64,000 nt of DNA from Symbiodinium sp. CCMP2592 (Eukaryota > Sar > Dinophyceae > Suessiales > Symbiodiniaceae). This document shows, in pieces, positions 21,676 through 34,200 of the stretch (position 1 is the first letter of the stretch; each line of letters begins with the position of its first letter). The stretch lies in assembly GCA_905221615.1 (NCBI GenBank), contig CAJNDT010006138.1:265501-329500 (forward strand), given 5' to 3'. A model generated the notes under the pieces. That model did not search any database, had not been told where the DNA came from, and worked only from the letters and a program-made list of their open reading frames with translations. Made by a program: the position numbers and the translations under genes.

Positions 21676-21832
21676 GTGGTGGTGCCGTCCTTGCTCTCGG
21701 CAATCGTCTGCAGCAGTGCACTCCGAACCGCCTCTGCAGGGAGAGCGCCAATAGTCACAGACCCTAAGAATTCGGCCAGGGCTCTGACTCGAGGATTTAA
21801 GGCAGATTCTAGCATTTTCGATGCAGTGGTGG
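21676..21832 (-). CDS. Candidate exon, helical-repeat-like, unidentified
   Basis: The minus frame is open for ~52 codons: KMLESALNPRVRALAEFLGS, then ALPAEAVRSALLQTIAESKD. The helix-turn-helix rhythm resembles HEAT/armadillo-type repeats. It follows ARMC2 exon 22304-22248 on the same strand and may continue that gene. No clean acceptor was chosen. Confidence 0.4.
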
Positions 21833-22247
21833 GGATTTGACGGGGGAAACAGCCAAGATAATCAGTTCAGCCTGAAGACTACAAGCTCTCCACGGTGTCC
21901 ACCAAAAGGCTCTCCACTGGACTTGCGGCGTTCACAGTCTTGCCACGCGAGCTCGTAGCCCTAGTCTGCATTGGGAAACTCAGGATGCTGCTTTGGAACG
22001 TGGCTTGAACCTCAAGAACCCCTTGTCCTTTTCTTGCTCCTTGCGAGTGCCCAGGTTCGCTGTCGAGCTGTGTCGTTTCTTCTACTACCCTGACATCAAA
22101 GGCCTTGGGTGCCTTTTTGGGAGAAGCATAGAAAAGGAGCTGCAAAACAGATAGAACTGCACGAAAGACTCCGCACGGAGGACCCGGACAGAAGGACTCC
22201 CTGAGCCCCGAACAGCCCTCGACGCAATACGTCCGAGAGGTTCCCGC

Positions 22248-25200
22248 CTCAATGTCGGTGGCGGACCAGGTTGCCTGGGTGTCCAGCGAGAGGTTCGTGA
22301 GCACCTGCCGGAGCACAGAGCTTGTGAATGCAGCTTTGGTGGCTAGAAAGTTTGCTCAGGCCTCTTATGGGGCACAGTACATACAAAATATTTCACAGCC
22401 CAACAAACCTAAACTAAACAGTGCAGTATCTCCAAGAACTGTGAAGAATGGGTTCAAGTTCTTGGGTTCCGCAGCGCTCAGGATACAGAGTGTAAGATGG
22501 ACATGTGCGAGTGGTTTGGAGGGCGGGGAGGGGTGTGGGGGCGGGAGGGGTGAGAGGATGAGCTGGTTTTGGAAGTCCGGTCGAGAGTTTGGGATTTCGA
22601 AGTTTAGGCAGCTTTGGACGTTTAGGGTTTCACAGTTCCCAATCCGTGCTGGGTTTCTACACCCAGCTGCAGACTGCACAAGTTGCACAATGGGTGAGAG
22701 GCGCTTCATCCGTAAACCACACAACAGCCTTGGATGATCTTCTTCGAGATTCCATACATATTATTCTTAGTTTGTTCACTCGACTTTGATTTCGTAGCAT
22801 ACGGACACGCGCACACACAAACTCACTAATTGGCAGGCAAAATATGTGTTTCCAGTCTTGCACCGATTTGTGTCAGCTGCCGAGCTGTAAGCACCAGTGG
22901 ATGGCCAAGTCAATTCAGAGCGTGACCGGTTTTGGCTGCAAGACCTTGCAATAGCAGATGCTGGTTCGGCTTGATGCATTCCAGCAAGGTGTCCGTAAAG
23001 CTCTCCGGCTCGAAACCCGGCAAAGCGTGGCACCAGCGAGCATTGTTGATTTTGAGTTGTCTCCTCTGTAGCGAAAAGGAAATGTCACAAGCCTGAAACT
23101 CGGCTGCCGGGAACCACAGGCGTGGTCTCACAGAGGGGCACAGATGACATTATTGACTTGGCAGGAGGCTGCTCTTGTAAAAATCCAGCTCGCCCCCAGA
23201 CATGCATTACCTTGGCCAGCGACCACTGGGATGACCCACTGGCTTCTCTGACGGCACGCCGAGTGTTGTCCGAAGTGTTGAACTCGACGGCAATTAGAAC
23301 GCAGTTGTCCACTGTGTACCCTAGACTGTTGTCGAGCCTTTCCAAGGACATCACCCAGTCATGGTGACTGCACGTGTACTGCAGAGGAACCCCGGAGTAG
23401 AAGCAACGTCCTTCCTGCTCCAGCAGCTTCTGCATAATGTCCGCGTGCCCTATCTCGCACGGCATGCCTCTCCTTACTGCGCGTCTGCTAGCATGACCCG
23501 CGAGCCTTTTACACCTGTTTCTAAGGAGATTGGAGGACGGCCTGCCTCTGTTATGCAAGTCAGCAACCGCTTCACCGACGTCCTTTTCAAGCCCACGCAA
23601 ATCTGGCTGTAAGTTCCATGCTTTGGCGACGAACCGGAACTTCTCAAGGGACCATTGGGCCGTGCCCTGGACGCGTTCTTGCCGAACACCAGGACGCATG
23701 CTGTGGTCGCTTGAGTTGAACTCAGCAGCCACCAATACGCAGTTCTCGCGGAAGTACCCAGACGAATTGCTCAAACGCTCCAACGACATGCGCCAGTTTG
23801 AATGTGGAAACTGGAGCTGCATCGGAACTCGGGAGTATGCACACCGTCCCTGTTGATGTAGCAGCATCTGCAACAAGTCTTGTATTTCTATGCTACCCGG
23901 CAGGCCCTTTATTCGCCCCCTTCGGTTGGCATTGCCTGCCATAACAGCAGCAGTTCCACGTAAAGTGCGCTGGTAGTCTAGCTGGGTTTGACTTTCACAT
24001 CTTGTGCACAGACTGCATCGACCCCGAAACTCAGACGGTGGCAGGTAACGCCCGCAACGACGGCATGGCATTTCACCCAAGTCGTTCGGCCGCCTCCACG
24101 GCCTAGGGTTGGACGTTCTGCGCGGCCGTCGCTGAGCTTCAGCCACTAGGTCAGACAGCTGTCCGAGGTACCGCTGGGTAGGTGCCGCTCTTGCCATAGC
24201 CAGTTCATCTGGCCACTCGCGTTGAAGAAGCAAATGAGAAGACGCACCGCAAGCAACGAACTGCTTTGCTTGTGTACGTAGTGCCGGCATCCATATCCGC
24301 AATCCATGCCGAAGACTGTGGATCATGCTCTTTCGGACTTTCAAGCTTCGACTCTCAATACTCCTGATGCCCGAAATGCAGCAGCCGGCTTCGAGCATAC
24401 CAGGCCTTAAACCAAACGCATGAAAGCCTTCATGCAAACATCAAAGCACCTTACTTCCCAGATCCTAAAGCCCAAAACACAGAATTTGCAAAAGCAGAGC
24501 TTCAGCTCCGGGCCCTCGTGTCCTATAGCTCCAGACGCAGCATCTGCCGACGTGTTATTCTCGACGCAGGATAAGCTTTTAAGCCCTAAGCAGTTTAGCC
24601 CAACTTCTAAACACTGGCAGAAGCGAAACTCATGGCCTTCACGGCCACCAGCTGCAGCAACGGGTCATCCGTCGGCGCATCGCCGAGGAGCTGACGAACA
24701 GCAGCAGGGCTTCAAGATTTTCGGGCTTTGGGGTTTTCGTAGTTGTTTATCGACGTTTATGGGCTTGATGCTTTTGAGGTTTCGAGTATTGGGCTTCGAA
24801 ACTTCCTAAGTTCGGACTTGGGCCACCTGAACTCTTCACATCTCGTTTTCCCTGAACCAAATCCTGAACCGTCAATCCAGAATCCTATGCCCAGCCTGAA
24901 CCCCAAACCCTGAAAACCAACTCATAGCATACTTTACTATGCTCGACTCTACTTTACTATACTATACTTTACTATACTCTACTTAACTATTTCCTGGCCT
25001 TCCCCAGCTTCTCCACTGCCGGTGTCGAGCCGGTCAGACGTGGCGTGCATTCCTCGAGCCGCCGGGGTAAAAGGCAAAACACAAGCGACAAAACGACACG
25101 GTCGACGGTCGCACCCTTCCTAGGCCGTCAACGTCTGCACACCAGTAGAGTGTCAGGCGGATCTCGGGCAAGCACCGGGTCGGCAGCTAGGTTGACGAGG

Positions 25201-28200
25201 GCACCGCAGGAATAGAACCTGGCATGTCAAGTCTCAAAATCCTGGGAGTTCTGCCTTGGAATTGTGAGGTTTAGGGTTCACGGGTTTTGAAGCTTTGGGG
25301 TCTTGTTTAACGGCCTCAGATTCGCGGCTTCTTGTGAATTGCTGACGGTACAGGAAGGGCAACCAACCTACGAAGGTAGACATGCTTTCGAGATCAGGGC
25401 AGGGTCCGTTGTAATCCAAGAACCTGGGCTGGAAACTGAAGCTCTTGGCATTTCAACATCCCGGAAGCTCAGTTTCCAGTTGGGCATAGTATCCCCCCTA
25501 AGATAATGGCTGCTTCGATACCCAGTAGTAAAGTAATCTTCCGCATTGTTCCAAGTCTAATTTGAACCTTCCGACCAGGATTTCCGATTTTGGGATAGCT
25601 GAGGAGTTACGCAGGACAAACCCTGAATCCTGAACCCCTTCATCCTCAACCCTGCCAGTCTTGAGATGTTCTCTGTCCGATGCAGCAAGCTGTCTCATGC
25701 ATAGCTGCGCCTTGGCAGTCTCGCCAACAAAGATACAGTTGTGGACTGGGGGTCTGAGATCTACTGTACGCCAAGCCAAGTGCGGGCTTCATACTTCCCA
25801 AAGCCGGGGATATCTACCTTGGTATACTGCATACTTAACCCCCAAAGCCGGGGCTACCTATCTTTTGCTTTGCCACTCTTGCAGTTCCTATTCTTGCGTA
25901 CATGAATTCCGGGTCTTTTGACCCCGGAGTCGGGGCACAAGTTTGTCCAACGTCCCACCCATCCCCCCTTCCGGGAAATTGGTTGGGATTCTCCAACCAA
26001 AGTCCTCTCGCATCTGCGAGATTTCGCGTGCACGTCGAATTTCGCCAAAATGGTCAAAAGGCGACCAAACTTCCGGCCTCGGAAAGAGCAGGGTTTTTTC
26101 TTAGTCTTCTAACTCAGGTTCATAGGGCCCAAAAGGGCTTAAGCTGTACCTCACAACCTCACAAGGCTTGTCAGGTTTTGTTTGTTGAGGTTTCGAGTTC
26201 CTCGGCCACGAAAGGTGTATGAGCTTTACTCGCAGAAGGCTTTTATGCAAAGCCGCAAAGGCAAGCTTGCACTGCAGAATCTCAACTCTTTGGTTTTTAG
26301 TTGGAACTGCGGTTTCGGGAGAAAAGAAGACAACTCAAGTGAAACCCGCCGGTGAACCCCAAACTCCGAGTTTGCCAGTTATGCAAATTCAAACCTCCGG
26401 AGGCACCTGAACTGCAAAACCAACGATGGAGCCCGGCAGCCCTGAACCCCAAAGCTTTGCAAGCCAATCGTTTCTCGTGAAGTATGGCTTCACAGCCAAA
26501 CCCTAAACCCTAAACCCTAAACCTAAACCCGAAACCCTAAACCCTAAACATCTGTAAATGCTGTACAAACCTGATGGACTGCAGAGTCTGCTCCGAGACC
26601 AGCGCTTTTGCCGTCGTTTATTGCGCCTCCGTCAAGCTTTGCATCGGGGCATGCCTGGGCCGAATGGGTTTTCTGTAAATCTTCTTCTGTTCAAGATCCT
26701 TATATCATGTCTATGCCCAGGATCCTGCTGCTACTGAAGGTTTCTCTTGTTGTTTTTTTGCATTTTCTATCATTTTATTATGTTCCAAATCCTACTACAT
26801 ATTAGGAAGGGTTTCCATTATCCTAACCCCGATTTTTCTGTCACTTCATTATGTTCAGAAACCTACTACATATTAGAAAAGGTTTCTATTATCCCAACCC
26901 CCACACCCGAAGTTTCAGCCCGGAGCTCTGGGGCGCCGGACGCCTTGTTTGGGGTGTTTGGGTCGTGGTCGCCGAAGCCGCCGCCCTCGGTGAAGGCCTT
27001 CGAGCACCACTGCGCTTCTCTGGGCTCAAAGGCTTTGTAAGGGTTTAGGGTTTAGGGGTTTAGGGGTTTAGGGCTTAGGGTTTAGGGGTTTAGGGGTTTA
27101 GGGTTTAGGGGTTTAGGGGTTGGGGGGTTTAGGGGTTTAGGGGTTTAGGGTTTAGGGGTTTAGGGTTTAGGGCTTTGTAAGGCTCCACCGTCGACCCACC
27201 CGAAATCTACAGGAAGTTTTAAAGTTTCTTGTAACGACGTCTTTGTACACATTTTATAGAGTCCTTGAACACGTATCTACACTGAGACTCTGAGAAACTC
27301 TAAACCGTACCCTCCCCTAACCTTGACACAAGCAGAGTTTTGCCTCGTCTGTCTTCGAGTAGCCGGGCATGAGGCACTGGAACAGGCTCGTCGCCTGCTT
27401 CGGGCTTTGGGACGCAGTACTTGCACGACAGGGGCTTCCGAAAATTTGGGATCGATGTTTAAACCTAAACACTCAACTTGAGATCGATTTTCTACCCTAA
27501 GCTCTATACTCCAGGGATCGATGTTCTAACCTAAACCCTAAATTTGGGATGTTTTTCCTACCCCAAGCACTAGTCCTTAAACCCTACATCCTAACTTTGT
27601 GCTCAGGAGACGGATCGAAATTCAGACCCAACCCTCCAACCCTGACCCCCACAAGCCCCATATGGACCCTGACAGGCCTACTTTTCCACGGACTCCTTAT
27701 TCGGAATTCCATAGACAATTCCTCCAAAAAGGTAAGTTTTCTAGGGTTAGTTAAGATAAGTCCGGAACCTTTGAACCCTGGGAACCCCGTCCCGAAACTC
27801 TGAAGTGGAAACCTCTGAACCCAGAATCCCCAGAGCTCCTTCCCAACGCCCTTGCGGAGCCTTGCAGCACGTCGCAAATGCCTTCCGGTGAGGGAAGACA
27901 CCGTTGGTCAGAATGGAGCCTCGGTGTGTTCTCTGCTGAAACAAAAATTTGAGCTGTGACAGTGGGTTACACGAGGAGTGGAGAACAAAGATGGCTATCG
28001 AGATATTCCAAGGCTTTCTACAGCCCCATTGGAGTATGGTAAACACCATACTTCCAAAACTTCCAATAGTTTGACAAGCTTTAAGATCGAAAATCCGAGG
28101 GGGGGGGCTGGAAACCCACAAAACCGTTGGTCTGAATTCCCTAAGCCGCGAGAAGGTTCCAAATCCTGCTCAGAATGAAGGTTTCAGGGCTTGGATGTTG

Positions 28201-31200
28201 GGCGGTTTAGGGTTAAGGGTTTAACTTACCAGAACACTATTATTGGTTGTTGGGGTCTTAACAATAGCCTGAACGCTAAAGCCATGTACGGAGAGTCGAT
28301 AAACAGTGCAAGTGACGGTCGGAACACTTGCTCCACACAGCAAAACGAAAGCAGCCAGCGGATTCAGGTGAAACTTGGTAACAACGCTACGATAATTCCG
28401 CGTACGAATCCTTTCACCAGTGCCTTAAGGTCATTGGCTGGGAGGCGGGCATTTCTTGAAGCATGTGCCCAAGTAAAGCTCCTCATCCTGGCTTTCGAAG
28501 CCGCGGTGGCACTTCGAGATTGTTAGTATTCCCATGCAAGGGTTCGTGCTCCGGTCTCCTTTGAAGGTGAGCAGAACTCAGAGATCCCTACAAAACTAAG
28601 AGATCCCTACAAGACATTCATAACCTAAAACACTAAGTAATGCAAAGAGACACATGCACCCCCAAGAGCTGTATTGCATAGAGTTGAGGATTTCGGGTGT
28701 AAGTGTCTGGGATTTGCTAGGCTTCTTCAAGGAAGGAAAGTATACAGAACCACTTGCAGAATGTCAAAAAAACCCTCAAAGAATCCGAGAAGCCCCGTAT
28801 TCCCGGCAGGCGCGGCCTTCATGCAGGATCCCGGGGAATGCGGACCTGAGCTGAGCTTCGGAGGGATCTGCACCATGAGGGATTCAAATTTATGGCTTTA
28901 GGGCTTTAGGTTAGGGTTTAGGGTTTAGGGTTTAGGGTTTAGGGGGTGGGGAAGGGGGGTCAAGGTGCAGCTTTCTCTTTTTGGAAGCTCTAGGCCACAC
29001 CAGCAAACTCAAACTTCCCCAGGAGCCCGAACTGCCTGCCCAAACTCGTCTTTCTCCTCACTGGCCCAAAACCCAAGGAAATGAAAGTTGAAACTTTCAG
29101 AATCGACCACCTTCTAAGAACCCCAAAAGTTGAGTTTACAGCCAGTAAGTCTCTCTCAGCGCGGCACATCGCTTGGCCCCTTCCTTTGCTCCGGCGACAT
29201 CGAAACCCTGGCACGGCCTCGGCACTCGTTCAGTTTAGGTCCAGGCTTTGGAGTTACGGCCCCGGACCAGACAGTCCCCAGAGACTCCAATATCCCTAAA
29301 TGAAGGAATATACCTTAAATCATGTTAGGGATCCTACTATAGTTTAGGTATATTCCTTTATTGAGGGATGTTGGAGTCTCTGGGGTCAGATGATAACTGC
29401 GTTTGAGCTTGTGATGACGACTTCACTTCGTAATACTGTCAGAGCTACAGGATTTGCCCAGGCTTGACAAGCGCGGAGGGCAAGTACGGCGGATAAGAAT
29501 GCTGCAGTATCCTCGCCCTGGACCCGACACCTAAACCCTGAAACCTACACCCTAACACAAAACCCTGAACCCCAAGTCCTGTGCCTTCAACCCTAAACTG
29601 TAAAACCCCTAAACTCGAAAGAAGCCCTGGACCTGCCACGCTTGTAAGATCTTGACAGTTAAGGTTTAGGGTTTAGGGTTGTTTTAGAGAGGTGCGCCTT
29701 TTCTGTGCGTGCGACCCTGCCTGTACAGGCTTGCACTCAGACATTATCATTGATCGACCCTCAGGCAGAACTAGAAATTGCAACTGGCACATCTTCAGTA
29801 GCAGCTGGTTCCTCATTCGAGGTGGCAGCCACGACAGAAACAGATGTTACTAGAGGCATGTTAACATTGGCTCTAGCACTATTCTCCTCAGCAGCTTCAG
29901 CCGGGTTTGGGGTTTAGGGGGTAATTAAGATGTATACAACTTTATGTAACCCTTATGAAATCCTCGTAAACCCTGCATGGACACTCAAACTCAGACCTTA
30001 CCACCCCAAACCTTGAGGAACCTAGAATCCGTCTACAACCCTGTAAGGCCTTAATAAACACCTGTGAACCCTGAAACCCCCGTCGACGCTGAGGCGCTGG
30101 CATCAGTGACGGGGAGCTGAGGATGGCATTGATGGCATCCGCGCTGAGGTGGCACTTGTTCCTCGGCTTTTGGTTTTTTGCTTCTTTGTAGTTGGTGTAA
30201 GTTTTTTTATGTTTTGAAAGGGTGCTTGCACGGGTTCTACAAGGATTCGTCGGCTTTTCGACAAGACTATAGGCTTATGCGGTTTCGAATTTAGGTCTGT
30301 AAGGTTCAGGGGTTCAAAGTAAAATTAAAGGGATCTGGTACCAGGGAAAAAATGGTACCCTAAGGTACCCTTGTTCCGACGACTCAATTTTCGTCAAGAC
30401 ATCCGAAAAACACTAAGCGCTAAAGCCTACACCCCAACTCTACCATTAAGTTTTAGCCAGGAGACACCCGCCCTAAACCCTAATCCCTAAAACCTACACC
30501 GTTACCAAACAAGCATGAGGGGTGTCCAGTCCAAACTCCTCAGGATGGTGGCGTCCATGTCCTGGTATCTGACTCCACAGTCTCAGAAGCTAAGCCAGCA
30601 AGACTCCCTTAAAATCCCTACAAACGGTGTAGGGCTTAGGGCTTAGGGTTATAAAAGAAAGACTACAGCATGAAAAAGAAGCGCCAAAGAACTACCTATG
30701 CGCCACAGAGTAACTTTGTCAAAAAGGGGCCCTGTCTGCGACCAAAGCAATACCTCAAAGAACAGAAAACACAAGTTCATTCAGAACTGCTTCCTACAGC
30801 AACTTGGACCAACAAGGAAGTTCCAAGTTGCCCTGAGAAAAGGCCCCCCCCCCCCTCTTTTCCCATGATCAATGTTAGACTGGAGCCTCAAAACGAGCCA
30901 ATGCACCATATTACTGGCAAGCCAGTTCTTGAAGGCTTTAACTACCTTAACGGGGGAAAGCAGTAGACATAACTAGAGCTACTTGATTTAAAGCCTACTT
31001 CCAAGTGTTTTGATCCTTTACTGAGGCAAGACACTCGCCGCTGGAGTCCAGGGGTTCGCAGATGTGAGCAGCGCATCGGACCTCTTACTGGTTTTAGGGT
31101 TGGCTGAGAATCTACCTGGACCCCAGCAAACACCCTTTTCTAAAACCCTAAACCCTAAACCGTCCCTTTTCTAAGTGTTGGGCCAGTATTCTATCTATTT

Positions 31201-34200
31201 TGGAGGGCTTTAGGCGGATGGAAGGAGCTTCGGGACTAGCTCTTTGCTTGGTGGTTTGGGATAGGGGTTCCGCATTGTAGCGGGCATACCACGGACCTGG
31301 CATTTCTTCATTAAAGGGGCTCTTCCTGTTCCCAACACCCCAAGCCCTGAGGCCTAAACCCGGAAACCTCCTAAGTTTAGACTTGGGCACCTCTGAAGCC
31401 CAACACAAACCTCGAAGACGTCACCCAGACACGAAAAATACAAGGAAAGACCCGCTTATCCTAAACACTCTGAAGCGCTAGCCAAACCGAACAGCCCCTA
31501 TGCTTGGATGTTCGGGACACTTATAACCTAATCATAAGCGTATCCGTAGCCCATTCATTAGTCCCTTGCTGTAGGTAGCTAGGATACAATCGGGGTATAG
31601 GTACAGTTCTTAATTGATTTTGGTATGGTTGTCCCGAATCTCCAAGTAGATCCTCAACCTAAAACGCTTAAACCCAAAACCCCCAACCCAAAAGCCTAAC
31701 AAGCCCTCAACTCTCGGAAATGCGCCGACGCTCTAAGGCTCCCGCAGGCTTCATCCCTCCCGTGAGAATAGAGCACCTCGGTCAGCGATCGAGCTGCCGA
31801 GGTTTAGGACTTGGTGTTTGGGTTGAGTAGTGGAGGCTGGAGGTGCAATAGGTGCTCGGGGTGTGGCGTTTGAGGCTTTCAGGGCTTGGGTGAAAAGGCT
31901 TCGAGAAAAGGGGTTTGAGGGTTTCGTCAGCGTACCCCTGAATTCTCGCCGACATTGCCATGGCTTAGCAGCGTAACTTAAATTCCCTCAAAGAAATCAA
32001 GGCCTTGCACACCTGCTGCTGCTACCACCGCCACTCCACTAATACCATCAGTGGTAGTGGGTATCAAAGCCCCCTGTGTCATCGAAAGTTTACATTGCCA
32101 AGAGAAACTGCAAACTAATACAACAAGCTGTAGGTTCCCTACTTTATACTACACGAACCCCCAAAAGCCCTATTCTAGTTCTCCCGGCCACTACACTAAA
32201 CCCAAGTAAGCCCTAGTAGAAACCCTTACAAGCCCCTCCTGAACAAAGCCCTTAAAGGAACCCTACTTGCAGTTTTTAAAAGACCCCAAATCCCTTAAAG
32301 GAACCCTATTGCAGTTTCTAAAACGACCCCTTAAAGGAACCCTATTGCAGTTCTTAAAAGGCCCCCAAATCCCTTAAAGGAGCCCTACATGCAGTTTTTA
32401 AAAGGCACCCAAATCCCTTAAAGGAACCCTATTGCAGTTTTTAGAGGCTCCCAAAATCTAAGCCGCACAGAACCCGACTGTCTCAGCCGCCCGCTTGCTG
32501 TAGCAGAGACCTTCGAACTGCTCCTGGATGTGGCTGCTTTCGGTTTAGGGTTCAGGGGTTTAGGGTTTTGGGTTTAGGGGTTTGGGGTTTAGGGGTTTAG
32601 GGTTTAGGGTGTAGGGTTGAGGGTATCCCATTTGAGTCCCCTTATAGTTCTAGTAGAATAAACACCAAAGCCAAAACTCTATGCTAACCTTTCAGGCCGC
32701 TGTGTTTCTTCTTTAACTTAGTCTGCCTTTTCAGGGCTCTAACGGGCTTTCATGGCTTCCAGAGCATAGATTTCATAGATTTGGGGCCCCGGGCCTATCC
32801 TTTAAGGTTCGGGGCTTGGGGTGTAGGGCTTGGCCTGCTTAGGGCTTACGTTTTGTGGGTTCCTTGCAGGGTTCTTCTTAGGGCTCCTTCTAATTGAGGG
32901 TTCCTGTAAGCATTGCAGGGAGGGATCCGGGTCTTGGGGAAGTTTTCATGATGGCTTCTGATTTGACTCGGACGCTCGAAGAGCTTGGCATGATGGCTGC
33001 GACGACCCCCAGAACGCCCAGATTCATGTCAAGACAACTAAACCCCTGACCCCAAACACCCGCAACACTAAATACCAAAGCCACCACACAACCCACAGAA
33101 GCCTCTGTGCTGCAAAACACTCTAACTCCAGACCCGAAGTTGGTGCTTCTGGGCTGGGTGCTCGTTCAGACAGCGCCTTCCAGTGGTCATGGTCCCGGTG
33201 GTGTACGTCACACTAGAATCGTAGCACCCTCCACACAGCAAGTATTGAGCCCCGAAGCCCCCCAACCCTCAAGGTCTCGAATTTGAGCCCGCAACCCTGG
33301 GAAACCCAACACCTCGTCGTCGGCGCAGGGGTTCGAGTCGTGGAGGTTCTCGTGGGGAGCCAAGTGCCCAAGGTTCCTCGTTTTTCAGATAATCTTTTAT
33401 TTTTAAAGTGTAATGCACTTTTGACTCTTCAGATAGGGTTACGGGTTTAGGGTTTAAGGGCTCAGGGTTTAGGGGTTTACAGCTTTCAGGATGTCCGGAT
33501 TTTGGCTTCACAGGCTTTTTGGGGGGGCGGGCTTAGGGCTTCCGTGCTTAGGGTTTCCGTGGTTTGGCTCATAGGCCTTTTTGAGGGACGGTTTAGGATT
33601 GAGGGTTTAGGGTTTAGGTTTTGGCAGTTTTGTGATAAAGCTGCGCTCGGGAACTCGAATTCCAGCTTCTGTTTTGAATGTTGCAGGTTCGGGGTTCAGG
33701 ATTTACGCAAAAACCTAATCCCTCAACCAGGATCCCTAAATCCAAAACAGCACATGCTCCGTGTCCTGATCCGCTAACTCCCAACACTACGAAGCCCTGA
33801 GAACCTATGACCTATGAACGCTCTTTCTATATAAACAAAAGTACGAATCCACATGAACGCATCTACAGACATTGTACACCCTTGCAAGGCCCTACTTATA
33901 AAGCCCTTACAAAAATTGTATAACTCCCTCTGAAGCCCCAAAACGTTGTGAAAATCCTAGACAACCTGATAAGCTAGGCGCCTGAGCAGCCACCCTTGTT
34001 CATACTTTTTGGTTTAATAAAGGGACCCAGCAATGGAAAGGCAGAGGGTACTACTCAGGAATGGAACCCTAGTGAAGCCCTAAGCAGCCAAAACTGAGGC
34101 GATGGCCCCTCGAAAGCACTCTGAACGGTTTGCTGTGCCGCCCTTGGCTGGGCCGGATTGTCTGAATCAACCCTCCGGGGGTTTGCTGGGGTTTTGAAGT

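Noticed and set aside
22365-22724. 119-codon minus frame
   Set aside because: Pro/Ser-rich translation of telomere-like and G-rich DNA for most of its length; only its first ~20 codons might be exonic.
27025-27178. Chromosome end (telomere)
   Set aside because: Short, internal and flanked by coding exons on both sides; many similar short arrays exist in both orientations.
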